The notes: generated by a model from the sequence alone, not told the origin. A DNA stretch of 64,000 nt from Methylocystis sp. (GCA_020252485.1 JADCCX010000036.1:1-64000), one strand, 5' to 3'; shown: positions 1 to 10,072, numbered from the stretch's first letter. Translations and numbers: made by a program.

Positions 1-1
1 C

Positions 2-130
2 CTGCTCCGCCAAACATACGAACGCATGATCAACGCCGGAAAAAGGCCGCTCGTCGCACTCACAGCCATCATGCGAAAACTCGTCGTCATCGCCAACGCA
101 AAGCTCAGGGACATCCCTCATCCCATCTGA
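2..130 (+). pseudogene. IS110-type transposase, C-terminal fragment
   Basis: The window opens inside a reading frame whose last 42 codons read LLRQTYERMINAGKRPLVAL and then an IMRKLVVIANAKLRD tail before a TGA at 128-130. This matches the C-terminal helix of IS110-family transposases, where a conserved MRK-hydrophobic-NA-x-x-RD motif closes the protein. The gene enters from outside the window, so it may be intact upstream. It differs clearly from the complete IS110 transposase at 20891, so it belongs to another element. It points toward hemF and ends 18 bp before that gene's stop codon. Confidence 0.7.
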
Positions 131-148
131 GTTGATGACGAGGAGGCG

Positions 149-1081
149 TTACGGCCAGCGCACCCGCGGAGGCATTGAGGACAGAATTGATTCCACATTG
201 CCGCCTGTCTTGAGGCCGAACAACGTGCCGCGATCGAAAAGCAGGTTGAACTCGACGTAGCGGCCGCGGCGCGTCTCCTGCTCGATCACATCGGCCTCCG
301 TCCACGACGCCCCCATGTTGCCGCGGATGACAGGGTCATAGGCCTTGATGAAGGCGCGGCCCACATCCTGCGTGAAGGCGAGATCGGCCTGCCAGTCGCC
401 GCTGTCGAGATAATCGTAGAAAATGCCGCCGATGCCGCGCGGCTCCCGCCGGTGCGGCAGGTGGAAATATTCGTCGCACCAGGCCTTGTAGCGGTCATAG
501 GGCGCGACAGCAGGATGCGCGTCGCAGGCTTCCCGCAGGGCCATGTGGAAATGCCGGCTGTCGGCATCCTCCTGCGTCCGCCGGCGCATCAGCACCGGCG
601 TCAGGTCAGCGCCGCCGCCGAACCATTGGCGCGAGGTCACGACATAACGCGTGTTCATATGCACAGTCGGCGCGTTGGGGTTCCACGGATGGGCGATCAG
701 CGAAACGCCTGTCGCGAAGAAATCGGGGTTCTGGTCCGCCCCGGGAATCTGCTTGGCGAATTCGGGCGAGAACGCGCCGAACACCGTCGAGGTGTGGATG
801 CCGACCTTCTCAAACACCCGGCCGTGCATCATCGACATGACGCCGCCGCCGCCATCCTTGCCTTCATGGTCCTTGCGGGACCAGGGCTTGCGGACGAAGC
901 GGCCCGCCGAATCAGCGGGCGCGCCAGTCATGAATGGGCCGGTGGCGGCGTCTTCCACCGCTTCGAAGGCGGCGCAGATCTGGTCCCGCAGGTTCTCGAA
1001 CCAGGCGCGGGCGACCGCCTTGCGCTCGGCAAGTTCGGCGGCGGGCGGGAGGGGGCGGGGGGTCTGAGCATGCGCGTTCAT
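149..1081 (-). CDS. hemF: Oxygen-dependent coproporphyrinogen III oxidase
   Basis: HemF carries out the aerobic oxidative decarboxylation of coproporphyrinogen III to protoporphyrinogen IX in heme synthesis, in the cytoplasm. Family signatures are clear: [10 protein letters not shown] near residue 155, [12 protein letters not shown] near 220, and the C-terminal stretch [20 protein letters not shown] followed by [10 protein letters not shown]. Length (310 aa) is normal. The ATG at 1081 was chosen; an in-frame TTG lies five codons upstream at 1096, and neither has a strong ribosome site. The gene stands alone between a transposase tail and trmL. Confidence 0.95.
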   Translation of the reverse strand: MNAHAQTPRPLPPAAELAERKAVARAWFENLRDQICAAFEAVEDAATGPFMTGAPADSAGRFVRKPWSRKDHEGKDGGGGVMSMMHGRVFEKVGIHTSTVFGAFSPEFAKQIPGADQNPDFFATGVSLIAHPWNPNAPTVHMNTRYVVTSRQWFGGGADLTPVLMRRRTQEDADSRHFHMALREACDAHPAVAPYDRYKAWCDEYFHLPHRREPRGIGGIFYDYLDSGDWQADLAFTQDVGRAFIKAYDPVIRGNMGASWTEADVIEQETRRGRYVEFNLLFDRGTLFGLKTGGNVESILSSMPPRVRWP

Positions 1082-1169
1082 GGAGTCATTCTGCAATGAT
1101 TGCGGGCCGGGGGGAAGGAGAGGCGGCTTTCTACGTAGCCGGGCCCCGGCAGACGGGCTTTGACCTGCC

Positions 1170-1652
1170 TCAAGCCGGTTCGGTTTCCCGGGGAAACGCC
1201 CTCAGTTGCCGCAGCGCCTCGCCCACGACAATCGCTGCGGAAACCGCGACATTGAGCGAGCGGAATCCGGCGGCCATGGGGATGACGAGGCGGGCATCGG
1301 CCGCGGCGTGAACCTCGTCCGGCACGCCTGCGCTCTCCCGGCCGACCATCAGGATATCGCCCGGCCGATAGCTGAAGGACGTATGCGCCGAGGCGCCCTT
1401 CGTCGAGAGGAGCACAAGCCGCGCGCCTTCCGCTCGCCGTTCCGCATCGAAGATCGCCCAGGAGACGTGACGGCGGATGACGGCATGGTCGAGGTAGTCC
1501 ATGCCGGCGCGGCGGAAATGCCGGTCGGACACGGGAAAACCCGCAGGCTCGATGATGTCGGCGGCGATGCCGAGGCAGGCCGCCATGCGCAGCATCGTTC
1601 CCGCATTCTGCGGAATGTCCGGCTGATAGAGCGCGAGGCGCAGCAAGGTCAT
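1170..1652 (-). CDS. trmL: tRNA (cytidine/uridine-2'-O-)-methyltransferase TrmL
   Basis: TrmL is a SPOUT-fold enzyme that methylates the ribose of nucleotide 34 in tRNA-Leu anticodons using S-adenosylmethionine. The 160-aa protein begins with [14 protein letters not shown], contains the VGRESAGVP motif near residue 104, and ends with the knot-forming [20 protein letters not shown] region, all typical of the minimal TrmL/YibK type. Its ATG overlaps the ftsY stop codon by four bases, so it is translationally coupled to ftsY and is the last gene of a dapF-mtaB-ftsY-trmL run. Confidence 0.93.
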   Translation of the reverse strand: MTLLRLALYQPDIPQNAGTMLRMAACLGIAADIIEPAGFPVSDRHFRRAGMDYLDHAVIRRHVSWAIFDAERRAEGARLVLLSTKGASAHTSFSYRPGDILMVGRESAGVPDEVHAAADARLVIPMAAGFRSLNVAVSAAIVVGEALRQLRAFPRETEPA

Positions 1653-2860
1653 GGCGGCAATTGGTCGAGGCCCGCGATGGCGCGGGCGAAATCCTGCGCG
1701 GCGAATGGCTCGAGATCGTCGATCCCTTCGCCGACCCCGATGAAATGGATCGGCAGTTTGAACTTCTCGGCGATCGCGACGAGAATGCCGCCCCGCGCGG
1801 TGCCGTCGAGCTTGGTCATGACCAGGCCAGTGACGCCTGCCGTCTTGCCGAAGAGTTCCACCTGATTCAGCGCATTCTGGCCCACAGTGGCGTCGAGCAC
1901 GAGCAGCACGGCATGCGGCGCTGAAGCGTCCACCTTGCGCATCACGCGCACGATTTTCTCAAGTTCGGCCATCAGTTCGGCGCGGTTCTGCAAGCGCCCC
2001 GCCGTGTCGACCAGCAAAATGTCGATACCCTCGCGGGTGGCTGCGGTCACGGCGTCGAAGGCGAGGCCGGCGGCGTCCGCGCCCTGCTCGCGGGTGATGA
2101 TCGGCGCGCCGGTCCGCTCGGACCAGACCTTGAGCTGTTCGATCGCCGCGGCGCGGAATGTGTCCCCGGCCGCCAGCATCACGCGCTTGCCTTCAGCCCG
2201 GAACTTCGAGGCGAGCTTGCCGATGGTCGTCGTCTTGCCGGAACCATTGACGCCCGCCATCAGGATCACGAAGGGCTTCACGGCCTCGTCGATCAGGAGG
2301 GGGGTGGCCACCGGAGCAAGGACCTTCGCGACCTCCTCAGCCAGAATGGCGCGGACCTCATCGGGGGCGATCTCCTTGTCATAGCGCCCCTTGCCGACAG
2401 CTGCCGAGATTCGCCCTGCGACATCAACTCCCAGATCCGCCTGGATCAGCAGGTCCTCCAGTGCCTCCAGCGTCGCGTCATCAAGCTTGCGCTTGGTGAA
2501 GAGGCTCGTGATGCCGCCCGAAACGGAGCCCGCCGTACGCGAGAGACCGCTCGTCAGCTTCTGCCACCAGCTGAGCTTCGGCTGAACCGCGGCTGCGGCC
2601 TTTTCAGCCGCGGCCTTTTCTTCGGCCAACCGCACTGCGGCAAGGCGGGCGGCTTCCTCTCTGGCGGCTTCCCGCAGCCCGGCCTCGATCTCAGCTTCCT
2701 TTGCGGCGATCGCTGCCTGATTGGGAGCGTCCGGGATAGCCGGTGCCGGCTCCGCTACAGGAGGGGCCGCCAGCGCCGGCTCCGGCGTCTGGCCGAAGCC
2801 GAAGAGCCGCTTGAAAAGGCCGGGCTTTTTCCCGCCCTGCAGATCCTTGTCTTGCGCCAT
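1649..2860 (-). CDS. ftsY: Signal recognition particle receptor FtsY
   Basis: FtsY is the membrane-associated SRP receptor GTPase that docks ribosome-SRP complexes at the Sec translocon. The 403-aa protein has an Ala/Glu-rich acidic N-terminal region (residues about 20-95, the membrane-binding A domain), then the N domain and a GTPase domain: P-loop GVNGSGKTTTIGKL near 205, DTFRAAAIEQL, DTAGR, and TKLDGTARGG near 350. It lies 11 bp downstream of mtaB and overlaps trmL by 4 bp. The ftsY-mtaB-dapF order is common in Rhizobiales. Confidence 0.97.
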   Translation of the reverse strand: MAQDKDLQGGKKPGLFKRLFGFGQTPEPALAAPPVAEPAPAIPDAPNQAAIAAKEAEIEAGLREAAREEAARLAAVRLAEEKAAAEKAAAAVQPKLSWWQKLTSGLSRTAGSVSGGITSLFTKRKLDDATLEALEDLLIQADLGVDVAGRISAAVGKGRYDKEIAPDEVRAILAEEVAKVLAPVATPLLIDEAVKPFVILMAGVNGSGKTTTIGKLASKFRAEGKRVMLAAGDTFRAAAIEQLKVWSERTGAPIITREQGADAAGLAFDAVTAATREGIDILLVDTAGRLQNRAELMAELEKIVRVMRKVDASAPHAVLLVLDATVGQNALNQVELFGKTAGVTGLVMTKLDGTARGGILVAIAEKFKLPIHFIGVGEGIDDLEPFAAQDFARAIAGLDQLPP

Positions 2861-2871
2861 CTAAGGACTCC

Positions 2872-4143
2872 TCAGGCCGTCAGCAGCTTGTGCCCGTCAT
2901 GGCCCGTGATCGCAAGGCGGTGCATCGCACCGGGCGGGCTCTCCGGCGGCAGGCGGACGGGCGTGAAGTCTTCGGCGCGTCCCACGCCGCCGCGTTCGGC
3001 CAGCACCAGCAGGCTCCGGCCAACCTGGCGGTCGAGATGCTGGCGCAGGCGGAGCGCGCCGGCCTCCCGCAGCCGCCTTGCCCGGTCCCTGATCTCGCTT
3101 TGGGGCACCTGCGGCATGCGGGCGGCTGGCGTGCCCCGGCGCGGCGAATAGGGGAACACATGGAGATGCGTGAGGCCGCAATCCTCGATCAGCCTGAGCG
3201 AGCTTTGAAGCATCGCCTCGGTTTCGGTTGGAAAGCCCGCGATGATATCGGCTCCGAAGACGATGCCTGGCCTCAGGCGGCGAGCCTCCTCGCAGAAGCG
3301 GATCGCATCGTCCCGGCTGTGGCGGCGCTTCATCCGCTTCAGGATCAGGTCGTCGCCCGCCTGCAGAGAGAGATGCAGATGCGGCATCAGGCGCGGCTCG
3401 CCGGCGATAAGGTCCATGAGGTCGCAGTCGGCCTCAATCGAATCGATGGAGGAGAGCCGCAAGCGCTCGAGATCGGGCACGTGCCGCATGATCGTCTGGA
3501 GAAGCCTTCCCAGGCGCGGCGTTCCCGGCAGGTCCTGCCCGTAGGAGGTGATATCGACGCCCGTCAGCACGATCTCCCGGTAGCCGTTGCCGACGAGGCG
3601 CTTCACCTGCTCCACCACGGCGCCCATCGGGGAGGAGCGGGCGTTGCCGCGCGCATAGGGGATGATGCAGAAGGTGCAGCGGTGGTCGCAGCCGTTCTGC
3701 ACCTGGACGATGGCGCGGGCCCGCCCCTCGATGGCGTCGATCATCTGCGGCGCGTTTTCGCGCAGCGCCATGATATCGTTGACGCGCACGGGTTCGGTGG
3801 CGGGCAGGAAGCGCGATTGCGCGTCCGGACCTTCGGGACGCGCCTCCCATGTCGCCATCTCCGTCTTGGCCGCATTGCCGATCACCTGCAGCACTTCCGG
3901 CATGGCGGCGAAGGTCTCGGGCTCAGTCTGCGCCGCGCAGCCGGTGACGGCGATGCTGCGTCCGGGATTTTCCCGCGCCAGCCGGCGGATTGTCTGGCGG
4001 ACCTGCTTCACAGCCTCGGCCGTGACGGCGCAGGAATTGACGATCACGAGATCTTGCCGCCCGGCCTTTGTGGCGGCCTGACGGATGGCCTCCGACTCAT
4101 GCGTATTGAGACGGCAGCCGAAAGTGACGACCTCGACGGTCAT
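2872..4143 (-). CDS. mtaB: tRNA t6A37 methylthiotransferase MtaB
   Basis: MtaB adds a methylthio group to N6-threonylcarbamoyladenosine 37 of tRNA, giving ms2t6A. The 423-aa protein has the N-terminal UPF0004 iron-sulfur domain ([11 protein letters not shown] at the start, NSCAVT near 37, TGCAAQ near 70) and the radical SAM domain with [15 protein letters not shown] near residue 154, whose three cysteines bind the SAM cluster. GVDITSYG and a C-terminal TRAM-like region follow. The RLNTHES form points to MtaB rather than MiaB. It overlaps dapF by four bases. Confidence 0.94.
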   Translation of the reverse strand: MTVEVVTFGCRLNTHESEAIRQAATKAGRQDLVIVNSCAVTAEAVKQVRQTIRRLARENPGRSIAVTGCAAQTEPETFAAMPEVLQVIGNAAKTEMATWEARPEGPDAQSRFLPATEPVRVNDIMALRENAPQMIDAIEGRARAIVQVQNGCDHRCTFCIIPYARGNARSSPMGAVVEQVKRLVGNGYREIVLTGVDITSYGQDLPGTPRLGRLLQTIMRHVPDLERLRLSSIDSIEADCDLMDLIAGEPRLMPHLHLSLQAGDDLILKRMKRRHSRDDAIRFCEEARRLRPGIVFGADIIAGFPTETEAMLQSSLRLIEDCGLTHLHVFPYSPRRGTPAARMPQVPQSEIRDRARRLREAGALRLRQHLDRQVGRSLLVLAERGGVGRAEDFTPVRLPPESPPGAMHRLAITGHDGHKLLTA

Positions 4144-5012
4144 GCGGCCTGGACGTCCTTGAACAGATTGGCCTCCAGCCGCGTTTCGAATTCGAGTTCG
4201 ACCGATCCGGTCATGATCACATGGCCGTTGGCGCGCCAGTCGATCATCAGGTCTCCGCCGGGCAGCGTCACCCGGACATCGCGTCCGGTCAGGCCGCGCC
4301 GATGCGCCGCCACCGCCGCAGCGCAGGCGCCGCTGCCGCAGGCCTGCGTCAGGCCGGCGCCGCGCTCCCAGACCTTCAGGGTCAGCGATGCGGTCGAGGT
4401 GACATGCGCCAGCGAGATATTGGCCTTCTGCGGAAACATCGGATGGGTTTCGAGCAGTGGACCCGTGCGGGTGAGATCATGGGCCTCGGCGTCGTCGACG
4501 AAGAAGACGGCATGGGGGTTGCCCATGCTGACGCCCGTGAAATCCGCCGGAAGCCCTGCATTCAGGAAGGCCGTGTCGATCGGCACACGCGCCGTATCGG
4601 CGATGCGGAGACTCAGCGGAATCTCGGCCCAGCCGAGCGCGGGCGCGCCCATATCGACGGACCAGGACCACGCGCCTTGCCGCGTGCATTCCAGCAATCC
4701 GGCGCGCGTCTCCACGGTGAAGCGTTCGCGGCCGGTCTGCCGGTTCAGATACCAGGCCACGCAGCGCGTGCCGTTGCCGCAGGCGCCCGCTTCGCTGCCG
4801 TCGATGTTGTAGATCAGCACGAAGGCTTCCGTGCCGGGCCTGCGCGGCTCGTGCAGCACCATCATCTGGTCGTAGTGCAGGCCGGCGCCCTGGCCGATGG
4901 CGCGGGCTTCCGCCGCCGTCACGACATGGTCCTGGCCGCGCAGATCGAGCACGACGATCTCGTTGCCGATTCCGTTCATCTTGAGCGCGGGGAGATTTGC
5001 AAGCGCAGACAT
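4140..5012 (-). CDS. dapF: Diaminopimelate epimerase
   Basis: DapF converts LL- to meso-diaminopimelate, the last step before lysine and the peptidoglycan cross-linking residue. Both catalytic cysteines are visible in their motifs: ACGNGTRC near residue 73 and [10 protein letters not shown] near 222. [15 protein letters not shown] near the start is the usual opening. The reading frame is open for 38 more codons upstream, but the ATG at 5012 gives the expected 290-aa length. It heads the dapF-mtaB-ftsY-trmL run and is divergent from the exported protein at 5195. Confidence 0.95.
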   Translation of the reverse strand: MSALANLPALKMNGIGNEIVVLDLRGQDHVVTAAEARAIGQGAGLHYDQMMVLHEPRRPGTEAFVLIYNIDGSEAGACGNGTRCVAWYLNRQTGRERFTVETRAGLLECTRQGAWSWSVDMGAPALGWAEIPLSLRIADTARVPIDTAFLNAGLPADFTGVSMGNPHAVFFVDDAEAHDLTRTGPLLETHPMFPQKANISLAHVTSTASLTLKVWERGAGLTQACGSGACAAAVAAHRRGLTGRDVRVTLPGGDLMIDWRANGHVIMTGSVELEFETRLEANLFKDVQAA

Positions 5013-5194
5013 GGCAGCCGCTATAGTGGATCGGGCCGCGATCGCCAATCGTGAGCGCCAACGGATTGCCGATCTTTCACTTGACCGCGCCTGTTCCTGC
5101 CGCATTTGTTCTGGAAGGTTCGTCACAGATCGACTCGGGTCTCTGAAGATACGGTTTGTGTTTGGGCAGGATGAAACAGCAGGGATTGCAGCAG

Positions 5195-5935
5195 ATGCGC
5201 ATCATATTGTCTTCCTTGGTGCTCTGCCTTGCGCTGATGCCTGCGGTGCGGGCCCAGCAGGCCAGTCCGCCCGCGCCAAGTCTTCCTGCACCGGTTCCTT
5301 CTGCGCCAAGCCTTCCCGCGCCAAGCCTTCCCGCGCCCGGGTCGCTGACCACGCCGCCCGCGCCGCCCGCGATGCAGCCGGCTCAGCCGCTCGCGCCGGC
5401 GCGGGATCCGACGCCGCAGCCGCCCGGCACGGCCCCGCAGACCGATGCCGTGAAGACGCCCGAGGTGGGCGGGCCCACCGAGCTGGTGCTGGAGGCCAAG
5501 CCGGTGATTCTGCTGCGTGGCCAGTCCACCTGGGACGATGGCTTCGATACGCTGATGGACTCGTTCCAGAAGCTCGCAAACGAGGCCAAAAGACTGAAGC
5601 TCGGCACCGTTGGCCGACCCCAGGCCGCCTTCACGGCGACGGACGATTTCGGCTTCAGGTTCGAGGCGATGCTCGCGCTCGACAGCGAGCCTTCAGCCTC
5701 GCCGGCGGGTCTCGCCAGGGATTTCGCCATCGGCAAATCCCCTGTCGGCAAGGCGCTGAAATTCACCCATGCGGGCGCCTATGACGACATCGACACCACC
5801 TATGAGGCGATCACCGGCTATCTCGACGAAAAGGGCCTCAAGGCGAAGAACCTCTTCATCGAGGAATACATGAACGATCCGAAGACATCCGAGGATGCGG
5901 CGCTCGAGATGAACATCTACGTGCTCGTCGAGTAG
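5195..5935 (+). CDS. Exported GyrI-like (AraC effector-binding) domain protein
   Basis: The 246-aa protein starts with a short signal peptide ([20 protein letters not shown]), followed by about 70 residues rich in proline, alanine and serine with repeated APSLP units. From about residue 100 to the end it resembles the GyrI-like small-molecule-binding fold ([20 protein letters not shown], then [20 protein letters not shown]). The domain is usually cytoplasmic and bound to regulators; a secreted stand-alone copy is a known form in Rhizobiales but its ligand is unknown. The ATG at 5195 has an AGGGA site 9 bp upstream; in-frame starts at 5156 and 5171 are less likely. Confidence 0.75.
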   Translation: MRIILSSLVLCLALMPAVRAQQASPPAPSLPAPVPSAPSLPAPSLPAPGSLTTPPAPPAMQPAQPLAPARDPTPQPPGTAPQTDAVKTPEVGGPTELVLEAKPVILLRGQSTWDDGFDTLMDSFQKLANEAKRLKLGTVGRPQAAFTATDDFGFRFEAMLALDSEPSASPAGLARDFAIGKSPVGKALKFTHAGAYDDIDTTYEAITGYLDEKGLKAKNLFIEEYMNDPKTSEDAALEMNIYVLVE

Positions 5936-5938
5936 CGG

Positions 5939-7015
5939 TCACCCCTCCCAGACCTGTCCGGCCAGGTAAGCGGGAAACAGCTTCGGATCGAGCTTCGCTT
6001 CGCTGACGGCGACAGCCAGAGCCTCGCGGGGGCGCTCGACGCCTTCATTGGTGAGGTTGAAGGTTCCCCAATGATGGCCGATGGCGGCCTCGGCCCCCAG
6101 TTCGGCGAACACCTTGGTCGCCTCCTCGGGGTTCATATGCTGCTCCTTCATGAACCAGCGCGGCTCATAGGCGCCGATCGGCAGGAGCGCGAGGCGGAAG
6201 CCGCCGTATTTGGCCCGCATGGCGGGGAAGATCGACGCCTCGTCGTATCCCGTATCGCCGCAGGCATAGATGCGGCCGGCAGGACCGTCGATCACGAAAT
6301 TGGCCCAAAGCGCCATGAAGCGGTCGCCAAGGCCGCGCGCCGACCAGTGCAGCGTCGGCTCCACGGTCACCTGCACGCGATCCGAGAGCGCCACCGCATC
6401 GCCCCAGTCATGCGCGGAAAGCCGCGGCGCCAGATCGGGATCGGCGGCCCTGAGGATGGCGTCATTGCCCAGCGGCACGATGATGCGCGGCGCGAAGGCT
6501 TTGGCGAGCTGCGAGATGCTCGCCACATCCATGTGGTCGTAATGGTTGTGGGTGAGCAGGACCGCGTCGATCTTCGGCAGATCAACGAGCGCGATGCCCG
6601 GCGCGTTGACGCGCCTCGGTCCCGCGAAGCTGACCGGACTCGCACGATCCGACCAGACCGGATCGATCACAATGTTGAGCCCGCCGGTCTGGATCAGATA
6701 GGTCGCGTGGCCCACCAGCGTGACGCGAAGGCCGGCTTCGACGCGGGCCGGCGGCTTGTCCGCATGGGGGCTTGGAAAGGCGGAGGGCCAAGCCTCTTTG
6801 CCGCCGCCGAACTGCCAGCGCAACAGGTCCAGGGAGGATTTGTCCCTGAAGTTCGCCCGTCCCGGCGAAAAAAAGCGCTGGCCATCGAAATGGTCGCTCG
6901 GCGGGCCGCTGTAATAGGGGTTGGCAGGCTTGCTGAGCATGGCGTAGGCGGACCCTCCGCTGACGGCGGCAAGGCTTGATAACCCAACAAGCTTCAATGC
7001 GGTGCGGCGATTCAT
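5939..7015 (-). CDS. MBL-fold metallo-hydrolase, NAPE-PLD/UlaG-like
   Basis: A 358-aa metallo-beta-lactamase fold protein. The zinc motif LLTHNHYDHMD is intact near residue 152, and later ligands appear in CGDTGYD and in GHHWGTF. The region NPYYSGPPSDHFDGQRF near residue 32 is typical of the branch related to N-acyl-phosphatidylethanolamine phospholipase D. The N-terminus MNRRTALKLVGLSSLAAVSG has a twin-arginine pair and a hydrophobic stretch, so Tat export or membrane anchoring is possible. Convergent with the GyrI-like gene, three bases apart. The substrate cannot be told from sequence. Confidence 0.85.
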   Translation of the reverse strand: MNRRTALKLVGLSSLAAVSGGSAYAMLSKPANPYYSGPPSDHFDGQRFFSPGRANFRDKSSLDLLRWQFGGGKEAWPSAFPSPHADKPPARVEAGLRVTLVGHATYLIQTGGLNIVIDPVWSDRASPVSFAGPRRVNAPGIALVDLPKIDAVLLTHNHYDHMDVASISQLAKAFAPRIIVPLGNDAILRAADPDLAPRLSAHDWGDAVALSDRVQVTVEPTLHWSARGLGDRFMALWANFVIDGPAGRIYACGDTGYDEASIFPAMRAKYGGFRLALLPIGAYEPRWFMKEQHMNPEEATKVFAELGAEAAIGHHWGTFNLTNEGVERPREALAVAVSEAKLDPKLFPAYLAGQVWEG

Positions 7016-7216
7016 GATTCAATGAAATAGGGCGTCCTCGCCCCCGGGCCAAGCCGTCCATGATCTTGAGGTAAGCGTGATCTGAACGCCAGTCCAATGG
7101 GGCTAGATGGTCATGAACTGGGCGGCTATCGTGGCGGCGATGGACGCGGATGCTCCAAAGTCAGGCTTGCGCGGGCCATCCAGGAAGCGCCTCACATAAC
7201 GGAACCTTAATCAAGC

Positions 7217-7606
7217 ATGCGCATTGACTACGATATGGTCCAGAGCCATATCTGGTCCTCACAAAGGCAACAGCAACGCAGATTGCTGCCGGGAGCATCT
7301 CAGACCGTGGTCGAGAACATTCAAGTTAATGCTGTCGCCTACGAAGAGGGTGACACGTGGATAGCGCAAGGCATCGAATATGATATCGTCGCCAGTGCAG
7401 ACGATGTTCGAAATTTGCCGGACGCGTTCGCGCGTGCCGTGATTGAGAACATTTGCATCACAGAGCATTTGGGGAGAAGGCCGTTACAAGGCATTAAGCC
7501 AGCGCCTGAGCGTTTTCGCGATATGTACGAAAACGCCGCGTTTGAGATGAGGCCGTTGCGCCAACATGCGGGACCCGATGTCGCTTTGCGATTGGCGGCA
7601 GCGTAA
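7217..7606 (+). CDS. HicB-like hypothetical protein, first gene of a two-gene unit
   Basis: A 129-aa protein of unknown function. Residues about 38-75 (VAYEEGDTWIAQGIEYDI, then a helix with DAFARAVIENI) look like the strand-strand-helix pattern of HicB-type partial RNase-H folds, which usually bind and neutralise HicA toxins. The remainder, GRRPLQGIKPAPERFRDMYE, is not part of canonical HicB. It is followed after six bases by another small gene, so the two are probably co-transcribed. The local sequence is less GC-rich than the neighbours. The antitoxin role is inference. Confidence 0.6.
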   Translation: MRIDYDMVQSHIWSSQRQQQRRLLPGASQTVVENIQVNAVAYEEGDTWIAQGIEYDIVASADDVRNLPDAFARAVIENICITEHLGRRPLQGIKPAPERFRDMYENAAFEMRPLRQHAGPDVALRLAAA

Positions 7607-7612
7607 GCGCTT

Positions 7613-7873
7613 TTGTCGGTTCCTGTTGGCAACTGGCGGAAAGTCCAAGACCTCATCGAATTTTTCGTTCTGAACGGATGCGTTCTGAACGAGCTTCCCG
7701 GCCACCTGGAGGGCCCGGATGGCGCACTTGCGATCCGCTATCTCTACAGCCCAGAGACGGACGATTTTGTCGCGCTGACCAATTTGGACAACGCAGACTA
7801 TATCTCGGAATCAATTTATGCGAACTGGGAGCGACGATTAGGGTTCAGGTTGCCCCGAGGCCCGTCCCACTGA
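7613..7873 (+). CDS. Small hypothetical protein, partner of the HicB-like gene
   Basis: An 86-aa protein beginning at a TTG codon with no alternative ATG nearby. It reads as a helix (WRKVQDLIEFFVLNGC) followed by strands (ALAIRYLYSPETDDFVALTN) and a terminal helix (YISESIYANWERRLG). I do not recognise a family. It lacks the Gly-Ser-His motif of HicA. It lies six bases after the HicB-like gene on the same strand, so a paired function is likely. It could be a toxin partner or simply a conserved companion. Confidence 0.5.
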   Translation: MSVPVGNWRKVQDLIEFFVLNGCVLNELPGHLEGPDGALAIRYLYSPETDDFVALTNLDNADYISESIYANWERRLGFRLPRGPSH

Positions 7874-8098
7874 TTTCAAACTGAGACACTACCCGCCCGG
7901 GCTCCGCCTTGACTTCGGCCCGGCCTTCGCCCATAGGCACGCGTCGGCGCGGGGCAATCTTGGTTGTCCCGCGCTGTTCATTTCATCCGCCCGTCCCACG
8001 GCCCCGTCAAAAGGGCCGGGACCCCTGTCAAGAAGCCGGTCCGGCAGCTCTTTTTCGGAAGCAGCCGCCGAGATGCGGCCGAACACGAGAGAAACACG

Positions 8099-8728
8099 AT
8101 GTTCGCAGTGATCAAGACCGGCGGGAAGCAGTACAAGGTTTCCCGCAACGACGTCATTACCGTGGAAAAGCTCCACGCCGAAGCAGGCGATACCGTCGCC
8201 TTCGAGACCGTTCTCATGCTGGGCGGCGATACGACAATCGTCGGCACGCCGACCGTGAAGGGCGCAACCGTCGCCGGCTCGGTGGTCGATCAGGCCCGCG
8301 GCCCGAAGGTGATTTCCTTCTTCAAGCGCCGCCGCCAGAACTCGAAGCGCAAGAAGGGCCATCGCCAGGACCTGACCATCGTGCGCATCACCGACATCTT
8401 CACCAATGGTGAGAAGGTCGATGTCTCGGTCAAGGCTGCGCCGGTCGCCGCCATGGCTGCACCGGGCGGCCTTGACGACAGCAACCTGTCGCTGATCGCG
8501 GGCATCGGCCCGACCATCGAGAAGAAGTTGCGCGCTGCCGGCATCACCGGCTGGTCACAGATTGCGGCCTGGACCGAGGCCGATGTCGAGAAGTGGAACG
8601 GCGATCTGAAGCTGGGCGGCCGCGTCACCCGTGAAGAATGGGTCGAGCAGGCCAAGGAGCTTCTCGCCGGCAAGCCGCCGCGCGCCAAGGCCGATCAGGC
8701 TGAACTCGCGTCGGGCAAGGACCTCTGA
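8099..8728 (+). CDS. rplU: Large ribosomal subunit protein bL21, extended form
   Basis: Residues 1-103 are a normal bL21 ([40 protein letters not shown]) that binds 23S rRNA in the 50S subunit. About 100 further residues follow: an Ala/Pro linker and then a helix-hairpin-helix-like segment ([37 protein letters not shown]) resembling the DUF4332-type domain also found fused to NADH dehydrogenase subunit E. The total of 209 aa is about twice the usual L21. The frame is open upstream to 7964, but [12 protein letters not shown] at 8099 is the family start. Followed by rpmA. Confidence 0.95.
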   Translation: MFAVIKTGGKQYKVSRNDVITVEKLHAEAGDTVAFETVLMLGGDTTIVGTPTVKGATVAGSVVDQARGPKVISFFKRRRQNSKRKKGHRQDLTIVRITDIFTNGEKVDVSVKAAPVAAMAAPGGLDDSNLSLIAGIGPTIEKKLRAAGITGWSQIAAWTEADVEKWNGDLKLGGRVTREEWVEQAKELLAGKPPRAKADQAELASGKDL

Positions 8729-8879
8729 GACGAATCTCTGAGAGGAATCTCTGAGCCCCTCGCCCTGAAAGATGGGCGGGACGGCTTTTCAAAACGCCGC
8801 GTTTGCGGCATAACGCCATCAAGTCAGTGTCGCTGACCCTTTCGGGTCATGCGCACGTCAAAGATCAAAGGAGCAGACC

Positions 8880-9146
8880 ATGGCTCACAAAAAAGCAGGC
8901 GGTTCATCCCGCAACGGCCGCGATTCCGAGAGCAAGCGCCTCGGCGTGAAGAAATTTGGCAGCGAAGCTGTGGTTGCGGGCAACATTATCGTGCGTCAGC
9001 GCGGCACCAAATGGCATCCGGGCTCGAATGTCGGCATTGGCGTCGATCATACCCTTTTTGCGCTCACCGATGGCCGCGTCGCGTTTATGAATAAAGGCAA
9101 GCGAGCGTATGTTTCCGTAGTACCGGCCCAGGCGGCCGCAGAGTAA
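8880..9146 (+). CDS. rpmA: Large ribosomal subunit protein bL27
   Basis: An 88-aa bL27 that reaches toward the peptidyl transferase centre. [20 protein letters not shown] at the N-terminus is the family signature, followed by [20 protein letters not shown]. The AAAGGAG ribosome site lies just upstream of the ATG at 8880. The rplU-rpmA-(obgE) order is widely conserved. A 151-bp gap separates it from rplU. Confidence 0.97.
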   Translation: MAHKKAGGSSRNGRDSESKRLGVKKFGSEAVVAGNIIVRQRGTKWHPGSNVGIGVDHTLFALTDGRVAFMNKGKRAYVSVVPAQAAAE

Positions 9147-9278
9147 ACGGCGAGGTTCAGACAAAGGAACCCCGCCGGTCCCGCAAGACCCCGGCGTGGT
9201 TTCCAGAGCAGTCCAATGTCCCGACAGGGAGAGCGGACAGGGTGAAAGCCCAAAGCTTCAAAACCTGAGACATCCGAC

Positions 9279-9306
9279 GGGGAATGTGGGGAACACCACA
9301 TTCCCC
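9279..9306 (+). terminator. Hairpin after rpmA
   Basis: A perfect 11-bp stem, GGGGAATGTGG (9279-9289) with CCACATTCCCC (9296-9306), closes a six-base loop and is followed by TTTGTCGTTT. It lies between rpmA and the downstream acetyltransferase, so it probably ends or attenuates the ribosomal protein transcript. Confidence 0.65.
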
Positions 9307-9334
9307 TTTGTCGTTTCAGGCTTGGAGGTAAGCC

Positions 9335-9979
9335 ATGTTTCCCGATCTGACCCGCGACGATGTTTTCCGCATCGAGACGAAGCGCCTGTGGCTGCGCTGG
9401 CCGCGCATCCAGGATGCCGTTGCCATCGAGCGGCTCGCCGGCGTCAAGGATGTGGCGGAGATGACGGGCACCGTGCCGCATCCCTATCCGAAAGGCGAGG
9501 CGGAGCGTTTCGTCTTCGCCGCGCGCAAGGGCAATGCGACCGGCCAGAGCCTGCAGCTCGCCATTACGCCGCGCCATGCGCCGGACAAGTTCGTGGGCCT
9601 GATCGGCGCGCGGATGAACGCGGCCGATCAGGCCATTCTGGGCTATTGGATCGGCGAGCCGCACTGGGGCAAGGGCTACGCGACCGAGGCGGCCCAGGCG
9701 TTAGTGGATTCGATCTTCGCCTACACGGAAGTGACGGAGCTGACCGCCTCGGCGCGGGTGATCAACCCCGCGTCGCGCAATGTCATCGAGAAATGCGGCT
9801 TCCAGTTCGTCGGCTCCGACATGGCGGACGCGCCTGCGCGGGGCGGCCCCGTGGCGGTCGACCGCTTCCGCCTGGCGCGCTCCACCTGGGCCAGCCTCAA
9901 GGCCTGGCGCGAGCCCAGGATCGAGATCGACCGGTTGCAGGCGGCGGCGCCTTCGGGCGAATTGCAGGCCTGCGCCTGA
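9335..9979 (+). CDS. GNAT family N-acetyltransferase
   Basis: A 214-aa RimJ/RimL-type acetyltransferase. IETKRLWLRWPRIQDAVAIE near the N-terminus and LGYWIGEPHWGKGYATEAAQ near residue 105 (the acetyl-CoA pyrophosphate loop) are typical, as is NPASRNVIEKCGFQFVGSD. The last 50 residues extend beyond the usual domain. The ATG at 9335 has a GGAGG site. The substrate is unknown; a gene like this between rpmA and obgE is frequent in Rhizobiales. Confidence 0.88.
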   Translation: MFPDLTRDDVFRIETKRLWLRWPRIQDAVAIERLAGVKDVAEMTGTVPHPYPKGEAERFVFAARKGNATGQSLQLAITPRHAPDKFVGLIGARMNAADQAILGYWIGEPHWGKGYATEAAQALVDSIFAYTEVTELTASARVINPASRNVIEKCGFQFVGSDMADAPARGGPVAVDRFRLARSTWASLKAWREPRIEIDRLQAAAPSGELQACA

Positions 9980-10072
9980 AACCAGGATCCCTTCCCCTTG
10001 CGGGGGAGGGACCGTACCGCAGGCCCCTCCAGCCCGCTTCCCTTGCAAAGGCTGCTCTGCCACAAGGCTTGC

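Noticed and set aside
2-130. Transposase tail at the window start as another copy of the IS110 at 20891.
   Set aside because: Only general family residues agree; the two C-termini differ throughout.
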